Below are positions 25,770 through 35,662 of a DNA stretch of 40,956 bases, in pieces (positions within the stretch are counted from its first letter, which is position 1; each line of letters opens with the position of its first letter). The stretch covers positions 1-40,956 of the forward strand of contig RPFO01001015.1 of the NCBI GenBank assembly GCA_009746045.1, given 5' to 3'. The notes below the pieces were generated by a model. The model worked only from the letters and a program-made list of their open reading frames with translations. It made no database searches and was not told where the DNA came from. Both the position numbers and the translations under genes were made by a program. The DNA comes from Mesostigma viride (lineage: Eukaryota; Streptophyta; Mesostigmatophyceae; Mesostigmatales; Mesostigmataceae).

Positions 25770-28045
25770 ACTTCATACTACCGTTGTACGAAATTCAGAC
25801 TGCACGAACCTCGAGGATTGTCAATGAATGCCCATGAATTTCATTTGGTCGCACAAAAATGTTTTATTCAAGAGAACAGTGGCAATGGCATCAAACTGCA
25901 TTGTTTTCCTTTCATTTGTCACCTTTTGAGCTGTAAACAGTCTATTTTGATGGTCTACATGCTGCTTACAAGTTTCCAGCCTGATCTGAGTTCATTTGTT
26001 CAATATTCATATTTGTTTCATGTAAGATAACCGAGAAAATGACGAAAAACTGCACATGTATGCTGTCACGTGTCACCATTTGAGCTCAGAATGAGCCCAA
26101 TTTTTGTGGGTGGTCTATTTTTATGGTCTAGATGCTGCCTGCAAGAATCCAGCCTGAAATGAGTTCATTTGTTCACTGTTCATATTTGTTTCATGTAAGA
26201 AAAGGGGGAAAATGACGAAAAACTGCACATGTATGCTGTCACATGTCACCATTTGAGCTCAGAATGAGCCCAATTTTTGTGGGTGGTCTATTTTCATGGT
26301 CTAGATGCTGCCTGCAAGAACCCAGCCTGATATGAGTTCATTTGTTCACTGTTCATATTTGTTTCATGTAAGAAAAGGGGGAAAATGACGAAAAACTGCA
26401 CATGTATGCTGTCACATGTCGCCATTTGAGCTCAGAATGAGCCCAATTTTTGTGGGTGGTCTATTTTCATGGTCTAGATGCTGCCTGCAAGAATCCAGCC
26501 TGATATGAGTTCATTTGTTCACTATTCATATTTGTTTCATGTAAGAAAAGGGGGAAAATGACGAAAAACTGCACATGTATGCGGTCAAATGTCACCATTT
26601 GAGCTCAGAATGAGCCCAATTTTTGTGGGTGGTCTATTTTCATGGTCTAGATGCTGCCTGCAAGAACCCAGCCTGATATGAGTTCATTTGTTCACTGTTC
26701 ATATTTGTTTCATGTAAGAAAAGGGGGAAAATGACGAAAAACTGCACATGTATGCTGTCACATGTCGCCATTTGAGCTCAGAATGAGCCCAATTTTTGTG
26801 GGTGGTCTATTTTCATGGTCTAGATGCTGCCTGCAAGAATCCAGCCTGATATGAGTTCATTTGTTCACTATTCATATTTGTTTCATGTAAGAAAAGGGGG
26901 AAAATGACGAAAAACTGCACATGTATGCGGTCAAATGTCACCATTTGAGCTCAGAATGAGCCAAATTTTTGTGGGTGGTCTATTTTCATGGTCTAGATGC
27001 TGCCTGCAAGAACCCAGCCTGATATGAGTTCATTTGTTCACTGTTCATATTTGTTTCATGTAAGAAAAGGGGGAAAATGACGAAAAACTGCACATGTATG
27101 CTGTCACATGTCACCATTTGAGCTCATAATGAGCCCAATTTTTGTGGGTGGTCTATTTTCATGGTATAAATGCTGCCTGCAAGAATCCAGCCTGATATGA
27201 GTTCATTTGTTCACTATTCATATTTGTTTCATGTCAGAAAAGGGGGAAAATGACGAAAAACTGCACATGTATGCTGTCACATGTCACCATTTGAGCTCAG
27301 AATGAGCCCAATTTTTGTGGGTGGTCTATTTTCATGGTCTACATGCTGCCTGCAAGAATCCAGCCTGAAATGAGTTCATTTGTCCACTATTCATATTTGT
27401 TTCATGTAAGAAAAGGGGGAAAATGACGAAAAACTGCACATGTATGCTGTCACATGTCACCATTTGAGCTCAGAATGAGCCCAATTTTTGTGGGTGGTCT
27501 ATTTTCATGGTCTAGATGCTGCCTGCAAGAACCCAGCCTGATATGAGTTCATTTGTTCACTGTTCATATTTGTTTCATGTAAGAAAAGGGGGAAAATGAC
27601 GAAAAACTGCACATGTATGCTGTCACATGTCGCCATTTGAGCTCAGAATGAGCCCAATTTTTGTGGGTGGTCTATTTTCATGGTCTAGATGCTGCCTGCA
27701 AGAATCCAGCCTGATATGAGTTCATTTGTTCACTATTCATATTTGTTTCATGTAAGAAAAGGGGGAAAATGACGAAAAACTGCACATGTATGCGGTCAAA
27801 TGTCACCATTTGAGCTCAGAATGAGCCCAATTTTTGTGGGTGGTCTATTTTCATGGTCTAGATGCTGCCTGCAAGAATCCAGCCTGATATGAGTTCATTT
27901 GTTCACTATTCATATTTGTTTCATGTAAGAAAAGGGGGAAAATGACGAAAAACTGCACATGTATGCGGTCAAATGTCACCATTTGAGCTCAGAATGAGCC
28001 AAATTTTTGTGGGTGGTCTATTTTCATGGTCTAGATGCTGATCAG
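25770..28045 (-). repeat. 173-bp satellite array, second block, with a diverged lead-in
   Basis: From 25770 to about 25910 the sequence is unique or highly diverged. One degenerate unit (about 25910-26040) and then regular inverted units run to 28045, ending in the same broken unit (GCTGATCAGAATGAGCCC) as at 24095. Unit variants recur in blocks, a sign of unequal crossing-over. Confidence 0.9.
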
Positions 28046-28119
28046 AATGAGCCCAATATATATAAGTAACATTTAAACTCAGCCCAGTTTTGACGTCATT
28101 TCCAACTGAAAAAAATATT

Positions 28120-29685
28120 TGCTGAGCTTCGCTCATTTTATATATGACGCGTGGACGGGCTCAAAGGGGACCGACCTGCCGTAGGTAGCGTAAGACTAGC
28201 GCTTGTCACGAGGGTACTGCACCGGCCGGCCCTTTTTGTGCCTAGGCTGAGTGTGGTTCCGGAGTGCAGGCCTAGGTAGCTTCTAACGTACGTCACTAGA
28301 CCTTGTTACCTGCGCCAGCCGCCAGGCGTGGCGCAACTGTGATTGGCAGTCAGTACACCTTGTACCTGCGCCAGCCGGCAGGCCTGCGTGGCGCAATGTG
28401 AATGATAGTCAGTACTTAGAGTGGTGTAGGGGACGTAGGGAGGCCTCTTTTCAGCTAACCGCAGGCCTTATATTGCCAGATTCCAGGAAATTTTCCCCAG
28501 ATTCCAGAGTGTGGCCGCGGCACTCATGCCAAATGCTGCTGAAGCTAGAGCCATACACGAGCTCAAGTTCAAATCGCGGCGGAGGCGAATTCGCAGCCCT
28601 CTTTGTGAAATTTCATTTTTTGCTGGGTGATCATGTCGGCCAGGCGCGGTATCCGCCTGCATTCTATGACTCGAATTTTTGTGAAGGCCGAGAAGCCAAG
28701 TGCGCAGGAGCCCAGCTGCCGAGAAGCCAAGTGCCGCAGAGCCGAGAAGCCAAGTGCGCAGGAGCCCAGAGCCGAGAAGCCAGTGCCATCCACGAAAGAA
28801 TCACAGGTGGAGGCGAATCTGCCTTAAACGTGGAGATGGCTAGCGCGGGGTGCCAGGGTAGCCCATAACTGCCAGGAGCCTGACAGCGGACCCGATCTTT
28901 CGGCCTGTGGCCAGACGGGAGTTTCGGGGAGGATGCGGGGCTGGAGCGAATCTTGGTGGGAGGAGCGCGCTCTTCATCATTGCCCAGTTTTTCAGCAAAG
29001 AATGTTCGCCTGGCGGGGCTGAAATTCTTGCTGTTTTATCGCCTTGTTTTTATCCTGTATGATGCATTATAGGAAAAGCGATAAAGAGTTCGGTTCAGCC
29101 AGGGGGGCATATCTATGCCATAAAAAATTTCCTACAACAACACAAGCCCTGGTCAGGGCCTTGGCTAAGCAGTTTCCAAGCCAAGGCCTTGGTAGGGTAG
29201 AGGGCCTATCGCCACAAAGGTTTCAATGCCGGGAAATCCCAGCCTCGGGGTGGGGCTGGTGATGGGTCCTGGGCTTGTGAGAGACGGTCCGGGGGCGTAA
29301 GGCCTAATGAGCAGCCGCTGGAAACCGCCCCCCTAACGGGGGGAACGACATGGGTGCCGCCCTGCGTCCGCCGGGAAACCGTAGCGGCCACACGGGGGCG
29401 GCAGTACAGCCGTGGCAGCGTGCAGGAGGGGGGCCATGGGCGGAAAGAAAATCGGCACCAAGGTTGGCGACAGCCTTGGTGGCCAAGAAGGAGGTGTGGG
29501 GGCAACACCTTGTGTTCGAGTATGCTGGGCCCCCAGCATGGTGCTACAATAACCAACTTGATAATGATGTGCACTGAGTTCGAAGGTGTGGTATAGGCTG
29601 TCCGTATAAAGCCTAGCACACAAAAATGTAAAATAAATGTTTCTCTTGGTGGGAAGGAACTCCAATGGACCAAAAACAAGAAATG
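28120..29685 (+). mobile_element. Unclassified inserted element X
   Basis: A 1566-bp insertion in the second copy of the duplicated unit at TATT (28116-28119), with TATT again at its end (29686-29689); the undisrupted site is at 24173-24176. It starts TGCTGAGCTTCGCTCATTTT and ends GGACCAAAAACAAGAAATG, with no terminal inverted repeats or poly-A. Inside are a doubled GCGCCAGCCG...TGGCGCAA motif (28313-28405), a short GAGAAGCCAAGTGCGCAGGA minisatellite (about 28685-28785), and a GC-rich stretch with foldbacks (about 29280-29345). ORFs of 60-166 codons show no known domain; none is supported. It is probably non-autonomous. Confidence 0.6.
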
Positions 29686-29689
29686 TATT

Positions 29690-30240
29690 TGCTGAGCTTC
29701 GCTCATTTTATATATGACGCGTGGACGGGCTCAAAGGGGACCGACCTGCCGTAGGTAGCGTAAGACTAGCGCTTGTCACGAGGGTACTGCACCGGCCGGC
29801 CCTTTTTGTGCCTAGGCTGAGTGTGGTTCCGGAGTGCAGGCCTAGGTAGCTTCTAACGTACGTCACTAGACCTTGTTACCTGCGCCAGCCGCCAGGCGTG
29901 GCGCAACTGTGATTGGCAGTCAGTACACCTTGTACCTGCGCCAGCCGGCAGGCCTGCGTGGCGCAATGTGAATGATAGTCAGTACTTAGAGTGGTGTAGG
30001 GGACGTAGGGAGGCCTCTTTTCAGCTCCCACCCACCCACCCACGCTGCTAAGAGGGGCAACACCTTGTGTTCGAGTATGCTGGGCCCCCAGCATGGTGCT
30101 ACAATAACCAACTTGATAATGATGTGCACTGAGTTCGAAGGTGTGGTATAGGCTGTCCGTATAAAGCCTAGCACACAAAAATGTAAAATAAATGTTTCTC
30201 TTGGTGGGAAGGAACTCCAATGGACCAAAAACAAGAAATG
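29690..30240 (+). mobile_element. Element X', internally deleted relative of X
   Basis: A 551-bp copy: the first 337 bp equal X 28120-28456, the last 187 bp equal X 29499-29685, and a 27-bp CCCA-repeat-containing filler (30027-30053) sits between. It follows X directly, with TATT on both sides (29686-29689 and 30241-30244), as expected if it used the duplicated TATT of X as its target. Confidence 0.7.
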
Positions 30241-30513
30241 TATTAATTAAATAATTCATTGATAAAACACGCGCTCCTATTGGGGAGTCGCAGAGCACAA
30301 TAATACATGTTAAAGTGCTTTTCATCCCTGTATGTTGCACGCTGGGATCTAAAACTGAAAAATTTAAACTCACATCAATAAGGCTAGTCTGAGTCTGAGT
30401 CATCAATTATGTGGGGAGGGCGGCGCTTGTGGCGCGGGGTCACCTTCGCTTGCTTGCTAGCCGTGCCCCGGTGTGCGACCTGCTTCGATCCGAACGCACT
30501 CTACTATCTCCGC

Positions 30514-30804
30514 CTAACCTCGCGCAGTCGAGTCGGGTGGCAGATTGGGTAACTCTACACCTGGGCATGCGCAAAGCGCAGCTCGCACCTCATCTAACCC
30601 TACTATTTCATCGTCCCCGTCTGTGTAGAGCACATGGACCATGTTGTGCTCCTTATTAAACGCCGTCACATGGGCATGATACCGCTTCTCCCCTGAGTTT
30701 GGGCCTGAAAATATCTTGCATACCGGGGTCCCCACCAACCATTCCGGCTCGTGCACGTCCATGACATGCGATTTGAAAAGTGCCATCGCCGTCTTCTCCG
30801 CCAT
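30514..30804 (-). CDS. Small Tudor-like ORF, copy 2
   Basis: The same 96 residues as at 24446-24736. No change has accumulated between the copies, so the duplication is recent or the copies are homogenised. This alone says nothing about function, since the non-coding neighbours are equally well kept. Confidence 0.45.
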   Translation of the reverse strand: MAEKTAMALFKSHVMDVHEPEWLVGTPVCKIFSGPNSGEKRYHAHVTAFNKEHNMVHVLYTDGDDEIVGLDEVRAALCACPGVELPNLPPDSTARG

Positions 30805-30858
30805 CGCTGATTCCGTTTTCTGTGCTTATTCCGTTTTCCCACCCCTCATGTTTCGCGC

Positions 30859-31837
30859 ACATACGAAAAGGACTTGAATTTCCTTGCTAACAGGTCGGTC
30901 TCGGCAATTCATCTTGCATTCACTGGAATTCATTCATCGAAGCCCCGAGACTGCCCGTCCAGTCTGAACATACGAAAAGGACTTGAATTTCCTTGCTAAC
31001 AGGTCGGTCTCGGCAATTCATCTTGCATTCACTGGAATTCACTCATCGAAGCCCCGAGACTGCCCGTCCAGTCTGAACATACGAAAAGGACTTGAATTTC
31101 CTTGCTAACAGGTCGGTCTCGGCAATTCATCTTGCATTCACTGGAATTCACTCATCGAAGCCCCGAGACTGCCCGTCCAGTCTGAACATACGAAAAGGAC
31201 TTGAATTTCCTTGCTAACAGGTCGGTCTCGGCAATTCATCTTGCATTCACTGGAATTCACTCATCGAAGCCCCGAGACTGCCCGTCCAGTCTGAACATAC
31301 GAAAAGGACTTGAATTTCCTTGCTAACAGGTCGGTCTCGGCAATTCATCTTGCATTCACTGGAATTCACTCATCGAAGCCCCGAGACTGCCCGTCCAGTC
31401 TGAACATACGAAAAGGACTTGAATTTCCTTGCTAACAGGTCGGTCTCGGCAATTCATCTTGCATTCACTGGAATTCACTCATCGAAGCCCCGAGACTGCC
31501 CGTCCAGTCTGAACATACGAAAAGGACTTGAATTTCCTTGCTAACAGGTCGGTCTCGGCAATTCATCTTGCATTCACTGGAATTCACTCATCGAAGCCCC
31601 GAGACTGCCCGTCCAGTCTGAACATACGAAAAGGACTTGAATTTCCTTGCTAACAGGTCGGTCTCGGCAATTCATCTTGCATTCACTGGAATTCACTCAT
31701 CGAAGCCCCGAGACTGCCCGTCCAGTCTGAACATACGAAAAGGACGAATTTCCTTGCTAACAGGTCGGTCTCGGCAATTCATCTTGCATTCACTGGAATT
31801 CATTCATCGAAGACCCGAGACTGCCCGTCCAGTCTGA
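30859..31837 (+). repeat. 109-bp tandem repeat, nine copies (copy 2)
   Basis: The same array as 24791-25769, shifted by 6068 bp and with the same shortened last unit. Confidence 0.93.
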
Positions 31838-33408
31838 ACTTCATACTACCGTTGTACGAAATTCAGACTGCACGAACCTCGAGGATTGTCAATGAATGCC
31901 CATGAATTTCATTTGGTCGCACAAAAATGTTTTATTCAAGAGAACAGTGGCAATGGCATCAAACTGCATTGTTTTCCTTTCATTTGTCACCTTTTGAGCT
32001 GTAAACAGTCTATTTTGATGGTCTACATGCTGCTTACAAGTTTCCAGCCTGATCTGAGTTCATTTGTTCAATATTCATATTTGTTTCATGTAAGATAACC
32101 GAGAAAATGACGAAAAACTGCACATGTATGCTGTCACGTGTCACCATTTGAGCTCAGAATGAGCCCAATTTTTGTGGGTGGTCTATTTTTATGGTCTAGA
32201 TGCTGCCTGCAAGAATCCAGCCTGAAATGAGTTCATTTGTTCACTGTTCATATTTGTTTCATGTAAGAAAAGGGGGAAAATGACGAAAAACTGCACATGT
32301 ATGCTGTCACATGTCACCATTTGAGCTCAGAATGAGCCCAATTTTTGTGGGTGGTCTATTTTCATGGTCTAGATGCTGCCTGCAAGAACCCAGCCTGATA
32401 TGAGTTCATTTGTTCACTGTTCATATTTGTTTCATGTAAGAAAAGGGGGAAAATGACGAAAAACTGCACATGTATGCTGTCACATGTCGCCATTTGAGCT
32501 CAGAATGAGCCCAATTTTTGTGGGTGGTCTATTTTCATGGTCTAGATGCTGCCTGCAAGAATCCAGCCTGATATGAGTTCATTTGTTCACTATTCATATT
32601 TGTTTCATGTAAGAAAAGGGGGAAAATGACGAAAAACTGCACATGTATGCGGTCAAATGTCACCATTTGAGCTCAGAATGAGCCCAATTTTTGTGGGTGG
32701 TCTATTTTCATGGTCTAGATGCTGCCTGCAAGAACCCAGCCTGATATGAGTTCATTTGTTCACTGTTCATATTTGTTTCATGTAAGAAAAGGGGGAAAAT
32801 GACGAAAAACTGCACATGTATGCTGTCACATGTCGCCATTTGAGCTCAGAATGAGCCCAATTTTTGTGGGTGGTCTATTTTCATGGTCTAGATGCTGCCT
32901 GCAAGAATCCAGCCTGATATGAGTTCATTTGTTCACTATTCATATTTGTTTCATGTAAGAAAAGGGGGAAAATGACGAAAAACTGCACATGTATGCGGTC
33001 AAATGTCACCATTTGAGCTCAGAATGAGCCAAATTTTTGTGGGTGGTCTATTTTCATGGTCTAGATGCTGCCTGCAAGAACCCAGCCTGATATGAGTTCA
33101 TTTGTTCACTGTTCATATTTGTTTCATGTAAGAAAAGGGGGAAAATGACGAAAAACTGCACATGTATGCTGTCACATGTCACAATTTGAGCTCAGAATGA
33201 GCCCAATTTTTGTGGGTGGTCTATTTTCATGGTCTAGATGCTGCCTGCAAGAATCCAGCCTGATATGAGTTCATTTGTTCACTATTCATATTTGTTTCAT
33301 GTAAGAAAAGGGGGAAAATGACGAAAAACTGCACATGTATGCTGTCACATGTCACCATTTGAGCTCAGAATGAGCCCAATTTTTGTGGGTGGTCTATTTT
33401 CATGGTCT
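31838..33408 (-). repeat. 173-bp satellite array, third block
   Basis: The diverged lead-in and regular units as in the second block, ending inside a unit at about 33408, next to the right terminal region. Confidence 0.9.
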
Positions 33409-33482
33409 GAAGGCTGGATGACCCCTGCTTTATTGACAAATATAAGGATTTAATCACATGTGGAAAAATTGAGTAAAATTTA
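33409..33482. other. Right subterminal spacer
   Basis: About 75 bp, AT-rich and unlike the left spacer. No gene. Confidence 0.5.
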
Positions 33483-33512
33483 TGAAATTGAGCAAACACT
33501 TATGAATCCCCT
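33483..33512 (-). repeat. Terminal inverted repeat, right
   Basis: The inverted complement of 876-905 with one mismatch, ending ATGAATCCCCT at 33512. Confidence 0.8.
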
Positions 33513-33517
33513 CAAGG
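33513..33517. repeat. 5-bp target site duplication (right copy)
   Basis: CAAGG directly after the right end, matching 871-875. Confidence 0.8.
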
Positions 33518-34168
33518 TGGGAGAGTAATGCCAGGCGGCAATGGGAGTGCCGAAAGTGTTGCGCACCACGAGCGGCATCGCAGCCTGCACTTGCGGCAAA
33601 TGCAGAATGTGTGGCAAACACAGCTCATCCATCGCAGCATGAATGAAAGGTGAGATCAGCAAACGGCGCGGACGCAGTGCATCTGCATTCCCATTGACAC
33701 GGTGCCGAATGATACGTGAGAGAAGGCCTCGCAGACTAGTGGCATGGGAGCGGGGGACTTGCAGATCAGCTGGGGAGCACGACCCGACGGCAATGTGTAA
33801 GCTGGTAAGCTTCTTCAAGCTGCAGGCTTCGAGATAGGATGCATGAAAGTTGCCGCGTTGCATAAGCCGAGACATGTGACGTAAGCAGCGGAGACTGGTG
33901 GAGTAGTAAAGGGAAGGATCGGTGGACACATGTGTGGAAGGTGGAGGGGCCGGGGTGACGCTGGGGGATAGGGGCGATATGGGTGGAGATTGTGCTTCAG
34001 ACGCCAGGCACGGATGAACATAAGAGGGATCAGAATAAGAGGGCGGGGACGGAGGGGAGGCGGGCGGCGGCGAGACCGAGCTTTGAAACTCTTGCCTTCA
34101 ATGCAAAAACCGTGGGGCAGAAATGCATGTAACATTCGTTTCCAAAACGTTTCCCGATGCCCTGCGGC
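33513..34168 (-). pseudogene. Penelope-like element, region between GIY-YIG module and reverse transcriptase
   Basis: Two minus-strand frames. From 34168 to about 34000 the frame continues the GIY-YIG domain after an in-frame TAA (HRETFWKRMLHAFLPHGF, with the Glu expected late in the domain), then a basic Pro-rich linker. A second frame (about 33960 to 33513) has LISPFIHAAMDELCLPHIL and VVRNTFGTPIAAWHYSPTL, then meets the CAAGG/terminal repeat. Its continuation GQMVFSNGKV is at 875, across the 32.6-kb block. At least one frameshift (near 34000) and one stop make this copy inactive. Confidence 0.65.
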
Positions 34169-34681
34169 TTAATTGCGAAAAGCGGCGCCGGTAAAGGTGC
34201 CGGGGACATGTTCCAAGGGGACGACTCGCCAATCCCACCACCCGTATTGGGCCATGGCGCCATGTAGGGGGGTGTCGTCGTTGGCGGCAGGGCGGCCAAT
34301 ATGAAGGCGGCGTGCCGCTCGGACATGTTCCTGAAAACGCGTCCAGGCATCCCGTTGCGTCTGGCCAACGTAGATACGCTGAGGGTACCTGCGGTTGTAA
34401 ATGGCATAAATGACGCGATGGGTGCTTACGGGGTGTGGGCGAGTGGAGTTGGTAAGCGACAAATGCGTGCGCTGTAAGCGCCGGAGGCGACGTAGAGTAT
34501 GGTCATCCTTGCAGTGATGGTTATGGCGCGTGTTGATGCGACAACGCTTCCGCCATTCCTTGGAGGAGATACGATAGGGGAACTGCCGAGAAATAGCAGT
34601 GTACTTCCGGTAATCAATGCCACTGGATTGCCGTATTCTGTGGAGGGTAAGAGCATGCCAGAAAGTCATAAGGTGTTTCAT
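34169..34681 (-). pseudogene. GIY-YIG endonuclease module of the Penelope-like element
   Basis: A 170-codon frame starting MKHLMTFWHA, just after an in-frame stop. Residues 1-85 are basic with several His/Cys residues. The GIY-YIG core is VIYAIYNRRY (about 90-99), IYVGQTQRD (103-111) and RFQEHVRAA (115-123), then MAQYGWWDWRVVPLEHVPG. The frame ends at TAA 34169-34171, but the domain carries on in the same frame, so the stop is a mutation. This nuclease nicks target DNA to prime reverse transcription. Its place upstream of the reverse transcriptase fits the permuted 'Chlamys'-type order known from green algae and protists. Confidence 0.72.
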
Positions 34682-34884
34682 GATGATTCAGATGCACTGA
34701 GAGCTAAGACATCAAACAGAACCAGAGCGGAGCATATTGAGGTAAGTCAATATTCACTGCGTAACACCCGTTACGCGATAGCGGTGGTCCATGATGCATC
34801 TCCCCGGGGCAGGATGTGGCTAACAACACAGCTGAATGGACTCGGAACATGTGGATTCCCAGTGGGGGGGCCTTCCAATTGTCA

Positions 34885-34908
34885 TACTTGACACCTCTTT
34901 CCTGTAAC
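34885..34908 (+). repeat. 24-bp direct repeat flanking the DIRS-type element, left copy
   Basis: TACTTGACAC...TTCCTGTAAC lies directly outside the B2 end and is repeated exactly at 40361-40384 outside the A1 end. Confidence 0.85.
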
Positions 34909-34998
34909 AATGAGTGGAGCACATACAAAAGGCAGGCCACATCCCGGCCGCCGATGCTCATGGGAACACTTATTGCTTGGCAAAGGCTAGCCTTACCC
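34906..34998 (-). repeat. B2 repeat of the DIRS-type element
   Basis: 93 bp identical to B1 at 35498-35590 (begins AACAATGAGTGGAGCACATA on the plus strand). Confidence 0.85.
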
Positions 34999-35023
34999 CC
35001 AAACACGCAGGGAGGGTGGGCGG

Positions 35024-35455
35024 GAAAAGAAAAGAGGCCGACCTTAGCTAGGTGGGTTTGTTTTTGTCCTTTTTTGCGTGTCATGCGGCCTTGGCCCGGA
35101 CGGCATTTTTTCGCCACGCAAATGTTGCGTCTGAACAAATGACGCAATGTGGCGTTCTAATTGCCGGCAGCTTACGTAAGGCTGCCGGGGCTATTAGGTC
35201 ACATATTGCGTGAGAGAAAGAATCTAGATCTAGTTAATCACTACGCCATGAGCCAAGAAACCTAGACAGTGGCAGGTTTATATCTCAACGTAGCTCCTGC
35301 CACCTGGCCAAAAAAACTGGCCAAAGCTTTGGCCACGACTGATCCGGATCAGGCCGCACCGGCCTCAAAAGGTTGTCACGTGAACCCAATAACCTAGCTA
35401 TAGCGGCTACCCTTCCATCTCACTATAAAGAAACTATGTTCAGAGAACCACGATT
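35024..35455 (-). repeat. A2 repeat of the DIRS-type element
   Basis: 432 bp matching A1 at 39928-40361. It contains the palindromic GATCCGGATC and AGATCTAGATC-like sites and a run of TGGCCA-type foldbacks (35300-35340). Confidence 0.88.
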
Positions 35456-35497
35456 CTATTAACCGTGGAACTCCAGGGTAACCAGACTCTTTATTAA

Positions 35498-35590
35498 AAC
35501 AATGAGTGGAGCACATACAAAAGGCAGGCCACATCCCGGCCGCCGATGCTCATGGGAACACTTATTGCTTGGCAAAGGCTAGCCTTACCC
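35498..35590 (-). repeat. B1 repeat of the DIRS-type element
   Basis: Second copy of the 93-bp B repeat, 73 bp beyond the stop of the recombinase gene. Confidence 0.85.
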
Positions 35591-35662
35591 TTATATCCCT
35601 CCCTGGCGATCCATGCCAGGGGCAAAGAACCTAGCATAATGACAGAGAAATGAACAACCAAA

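Larger units (their letters stand above)
24173..27112. repeat. Segmental duplication, copy 1
   Basis: This segment appears base for base the same as 30241-33180 (offset 6068), including a 3-bp deletion in the last 109-bp repeat. Upstream sequence (about 23520-24176) likewise matches about 27460-28119, so the original event was a tandem duplication with a period of 3943 bp, later split by the X/X' insertions. Identity was judged by eye. Confidence 0.88.
30241..33180. repeat. Segmental duplication, copy 2
   Basis: Matches 24173-27112; the match is lost within satellite near 33181 (CACAATTT against CACCATTT). Its upstream part was separated by the X/X' insertions. Confidence 0.88.
876..33512. 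mobile_element. 32.6-kb TIR-bounded block containing a Polinton-like virus, inserted in a Penelope-like element
   Basis: The block starts AGGGGATTCATAGG and ends with the inverted complement, with 5-bp CAAGG duplications outside. It contains the PLV core (3637-20700), long inverted arms made of satellite and other repeats, and later insertions in the right arm. Excision with one CAAGG would join the minus-strand frames of the flanking PLE as HYSPTL|GQMVFSNGKV. This precise, in-phase repair is the best evidence that 876 and 33512 are the true ends. No DDE transposase or retroviral-type integrase was seen inside. The only recombinase is a tyrosine recombinase at 7303-8574, which does not normally make target duplications. 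Confidence 0.75.

Noticed and set aside
28398-28868. 156-aa ORF in element X
   Set aside because: It is driven by a minisatellite (REAKCAGAQ repeats) and begins in the segment shared with X', which lacks the rest.
29280-29345. Hammerhead-like pattern (CTAATGAG ... GAAAC between GGGGGCG and CGCCCCC) in element X
   Set aside because: The core needs CTGATGA; the key G is A here, one stem has a bulge and there is no room for the remaining stem. Probably a chance foldback in GC-rich DNA.
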